Assembly (NCBI GenBank): GCA_023374045.1
Contig: CM041782.1
Span: 190,606,925 to 190,670,924 of the forward strand
Length of the DNA stretch: 64,000 bases
Direction: 5' to 3'
DNA from: Limonium bicolor
Taxonomy: Eukaryota > Streptophyta > Magnoliopsida > Caryophyllales > Plumbaginaceae
Under the pieces are notes generated by a model, which made no database searches, had not been told where the DNA came from, and saw nothing but the letters and a program-made list of their open reading frames with translations. Shown piece by piece: positions 61,285 to 64,000 of the stretch (its first letter is position 1; each line of letters opens with the position of its first letter). Made by a program: the position numbers and the translations under genes.

Positions 61285-61700
61285 CTCATATAGCTCACTT
61301 CTTGCCCTCTGGCAATGTTTCAATGGTAGTGGTTTAACCACAAGTGTCGCGCACTCCCTAAATATGGTTATGCTGGTCCTGAAGACCCGACACTCCCCAC
61401 CGGTAATGATTGACGTTAATGTCCATACCGGCACCGGGGTTAGGGTTGTAGGCACTAATTATCGTTATGCTGAATTACTCCCCTTTTAATACTCTACCAA
61501 AATGGTGTATTACTTTCAGTTTTAGTGGTCAGACCGGCTAGGTCTTCCTGAGGTTTATCGTCCTCCAACCCAAGGGTTTCGTACCCTGCCTTTTAGAAGG
61601 CTAAGTCCCACTTCATTGCATTACTGACTCTCATAAAAGTTTAGTGTTTATTGGTAACCGCCTGGACCACTCGGTCTTTTAGGGTTAGTTTACCGTTGCT

Positions 61701-61777
61701 GCACTTGCTATGGCAAGTGCGCAAGGCAGGTTGAAATTTAATACTTTGGTTAATGTGGCACTTGCAGTGGCAAGTGC
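61701..61777. repeat. Pair of GCACTTGC...GCAAGTGC inverted repeats in C
   Basis: Two 20-bp inverted repeats with 8-bp arms at 61701-61720 (centre TATG) and 61758-61777 (centre AGTG), 57 bp apart; B has one copy. Confidence 0.8.
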
Positions 61778-62804
61778 GCCATGCAGACTGAGCCTCCGGT
61801 ACGGTGTGTCAGTGCAGTGCTATTCCCTAATCGGGTTCCTGTTCCAGTCAAAAGTTCTTATTCAACTATACAGTCTCTCTCCCGCACTCGTCCCCACAAG
61901 TTTACCGTGGTAGTAAGGTCTTACTCCCCTCTCGAGGCGTTTCATAATAGCAACTTAGCGAGTTCTTGTTTCTACAGCTCTCATAATCTCCCCTCATACA
62001 CATCAGGCCATTTTGAACCTTCAGTATTGTATGGATTAGAGTTACTCGCTTCGGGTGAGACTTCTATAGGTCATCCATTCCGTCAGTAACATACAAAACT
62101 AATCATTACTCGTCTTTCCACTTTCTTTCCCCCAAGCGCACTAATCAGTGTTCCTGGATGTAGGACAGGGTTGCTTTGCTTATGGCAAGCAAACCCCATT
62201 AGTCCTACGGGAATTATCTCCTCAACCTCGGTTTAATATTCATCTCACACTCATATGGTAGACATTACGTCATTACCAGGACCTCCGGTCCTAAACATTA
62301 CACCAAAACACTAAGTCTTATTCCCTACATTTAACGTAGTTCTCATAGCATCCACATCAGGTCTTCCCGATCAGGAGAGTTATCTCCGTGGCGCTTCTCA
62401 TTTCTTATGTTACCAGGTAGTACTCGAGGTACGGGCTGCGGCGGGTGGGGTACCATTGCGAATTTCCCGGGATGTTCTCCCATCAAGTGTGAGTGTTTCA
62501 TACAGTCTTCGCATTACTTGGGGTTGCTGGACCCTCACCACCTTCCGCTGCTCCGTGTTCTTCCATAGTACCGTTACCCAGACCTCTCCCTGACATAAGT
62601 CAAGAGGACGGGTTAGACCTTTACTCGGTCTAATACCTTAGTCTCGGTCGTTTAATATTGAAGTGCCTCCACGGCTATGGTGTGCAAGCCTTGAGCATTG
62701 CATCAACCCCGCAAGGTCACGTATCCTCACAACGTTTCCCGTATTCCCAAAACCTATGCTCACTGTATAAATCCTACTATCTCTTGTCATCAGAGCAGTA
62801 CTCC

Positions 62805-62816
62805 GCTCTGATACCA
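62805..62816 (-). promoter_or_regulatory. Primer-binding site of element C (tRNA-iMet)
   Basis: GCTCTGATACCA on the plus strand reads TGGTATCAGAGC on the element strand, with the 5-base spacer AAAAG after the LTR, as in B. Confidence 0.9.
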
Positions 62817-62821
62817 CTTTT

Positions 62822-64000
62822 TATAACACCCCTACTCTAATCGGCTCCTAATCATCTTACTTAACATTGTAATCGCAGCGGTAATCTCAATAATTGAACT
62901 ACTGGTGTCACCGTTCTCACTCGCCCATACGAGTAATAACGTGCTTACTGATATATTCTTAATACGAAACAATTTCCCACAGTGACAACAAGAGATAGAT
63001 CTAACCTTCCCAAATCAATATAAAAAATACATTCACAGTGAGCATTCTAAGTATCCCAATCCTATACATGTTTCTATGTTCGTATCAAAATGCAACAGTG
63101 CATATTAATACAACTGTAATTAAACTACCCAGCGCGTCCCTCTCTTTGTCGACACCGGAAGCTGCATACCTGCAAAAATGGTTGTTTGTGGTATGGAATC
63201 AGCCCCTGCTGAGTATGTTACTACATGACTGTCATGCCCCCTCAGACCCTCAGTTATTTGGTCGAGAGCATGCGATTCATTTTCATGCAAGTAGTTTAAT
63301 GTTAAAACTGTAAAGCAACAATATATATTGCAGTAAACTCAAATAGCAAACAAGCCCCCGGCTTCACACATCGCATCGTAATAAACCACTAAAAGCGTTA
63401 CAACGCTTATATGAGTACAGAGACTCCATTCCAACAAACACTTGATAGTTCATAACTGAGTTCGGCGACTCACTCGACCAAACAATCCACCATAATCTAC
63501 ACATGAGTACAACGACTCGACTCAACCAGTTCACAACACACAATATGAGCACAATGGCTTGTTCAAACAAATCCACCAACATACCACACATAATTACAAA
63601 GCATAACCACTGAGCAACAAGGCGAAACAACGAGAGTTATAACAAGTATAATTAACCGTCTTTTGCGTACAAGCCCAAATAATGTTCGCCTAATGTACGA
63701 GCTAGTATAGTCGTTCGTAATTGTTCAGTCATGTCTAATGACAACGTCTCGTTAGAACGACGTGTCTCTAAGTTACCCATCTCTTATGGCCGGTCACCCA
63801 CGGCAATAGCCACTCTAGCGGTAGAGTCTCCGACCTACGAACAATCTGTAGTTCGTTGAAAATTTATCCAGATACTTACGGTTACCACACGGTATCCTAG
63901 TATCGTTAATGGATCACAGTTCACAGCAAGAGCCACATCCTCTTGATAAACTTATCTATACCATCGCATCGTTTTACTATATATTTTTTTTCCTAACACA
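62822..64000 (-). mobile_element. 5' LTR of element C, truncated by the window
   Basis: Matches 1421-2600. Its start TATAACACCCC next to the primer site confirms that the TA terminus is the true LTR end of this element. Confidence 0.9.

Larger units (their letters stand above)
61285..62821 (-). mobile_element. Internal region of element C, 5' part (non-coding)
   Basis: Resumes C after the B insertion. In reverse complement its start (TGGTATCAGAGCGGAGTACT, then GCTCTGATGAC) resembles the start of B's interior (GCGAAGTATTACTCTGATGAC). The palindrome pair at 61701-61777 matches B's at 38161. No protein is recognised. Confidence 0.7.

Overview
This window is intergenic plant DNA made almost entirely of nested LTR retrotransposons. 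I find no host gene, rRNA gene or functional tRNA gene, and no bacterial features. The evidence for a plant is indirect: multi-kilobase LTRs, initiator-Met-tRNA primer sites, an Ogre/Tat-type gag with an upstream ORF1, and insertions stacked inside one another. I cannot name the species.

Five LTR elements can be separated by their ends and 5-bp target-site duplications (TSDs). D: an LTR fragment on the minus strand (161-1420). C: a minus-strand element apparently inserted into D. Its 3' LTR is 1421-28735, its internal region is 28736-62821, and its 5' LTR starts at 62822 and runs off the window. A: a 21.9-kb minus-strand Ogre/Tat-like element (4513-26390, TSD cttat) inserted in C's 3' LTR. 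B: a plus-strand element (32596-61279, TSD cttgg) inserted in C's internal region, arranged as LTR-internal-LTR-internal-LTR. E: a 5.57-kb solo LTR (42236-47809, TSD atggg) inserted in the first internal region of B; the second internal region still shows the empty site.

Element A has LTRs of 5437 and 5477 bp. Its internal part, read on the minus strand, holds a decayed ORF1 (19133-17738), an open 933-codon gag (17088-14287), a spacer remnant, and directly joined to it the last 75 codons of an integrase (13977-13753). Protease, reverse transcriptase, RNase H and the integrase core are absent. The 3' untranslated part holds a 175-bp higher-order tandem repeat and a 98-bp tandem repeat. On the internal side of A's right LTR is a 208-bp copy of the target DNA that lies outside A's left LTR; this replaces the expected primer-binding site and points to a repair or conversion event running out of the LTR.

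Elements B and C are relatives with about 4.7-5.4 kb LTRs and about 5 kb internal regions that contain no recognisable coding sequence (LARD-like). Both have an iMet primer site. Both carry two copies of a stem-loop followed by a polypurine tract: one at the 3' LTR, and a second about 1.3-1.5 kb upstream of it. As far as I recall, the stem-loop plus polypurine motif is typical of Tekay/Del chromoviruses, so B, C, D and E probably derive from that group. None of these elements is autonomous. Movement would need proteins supplied in trans.
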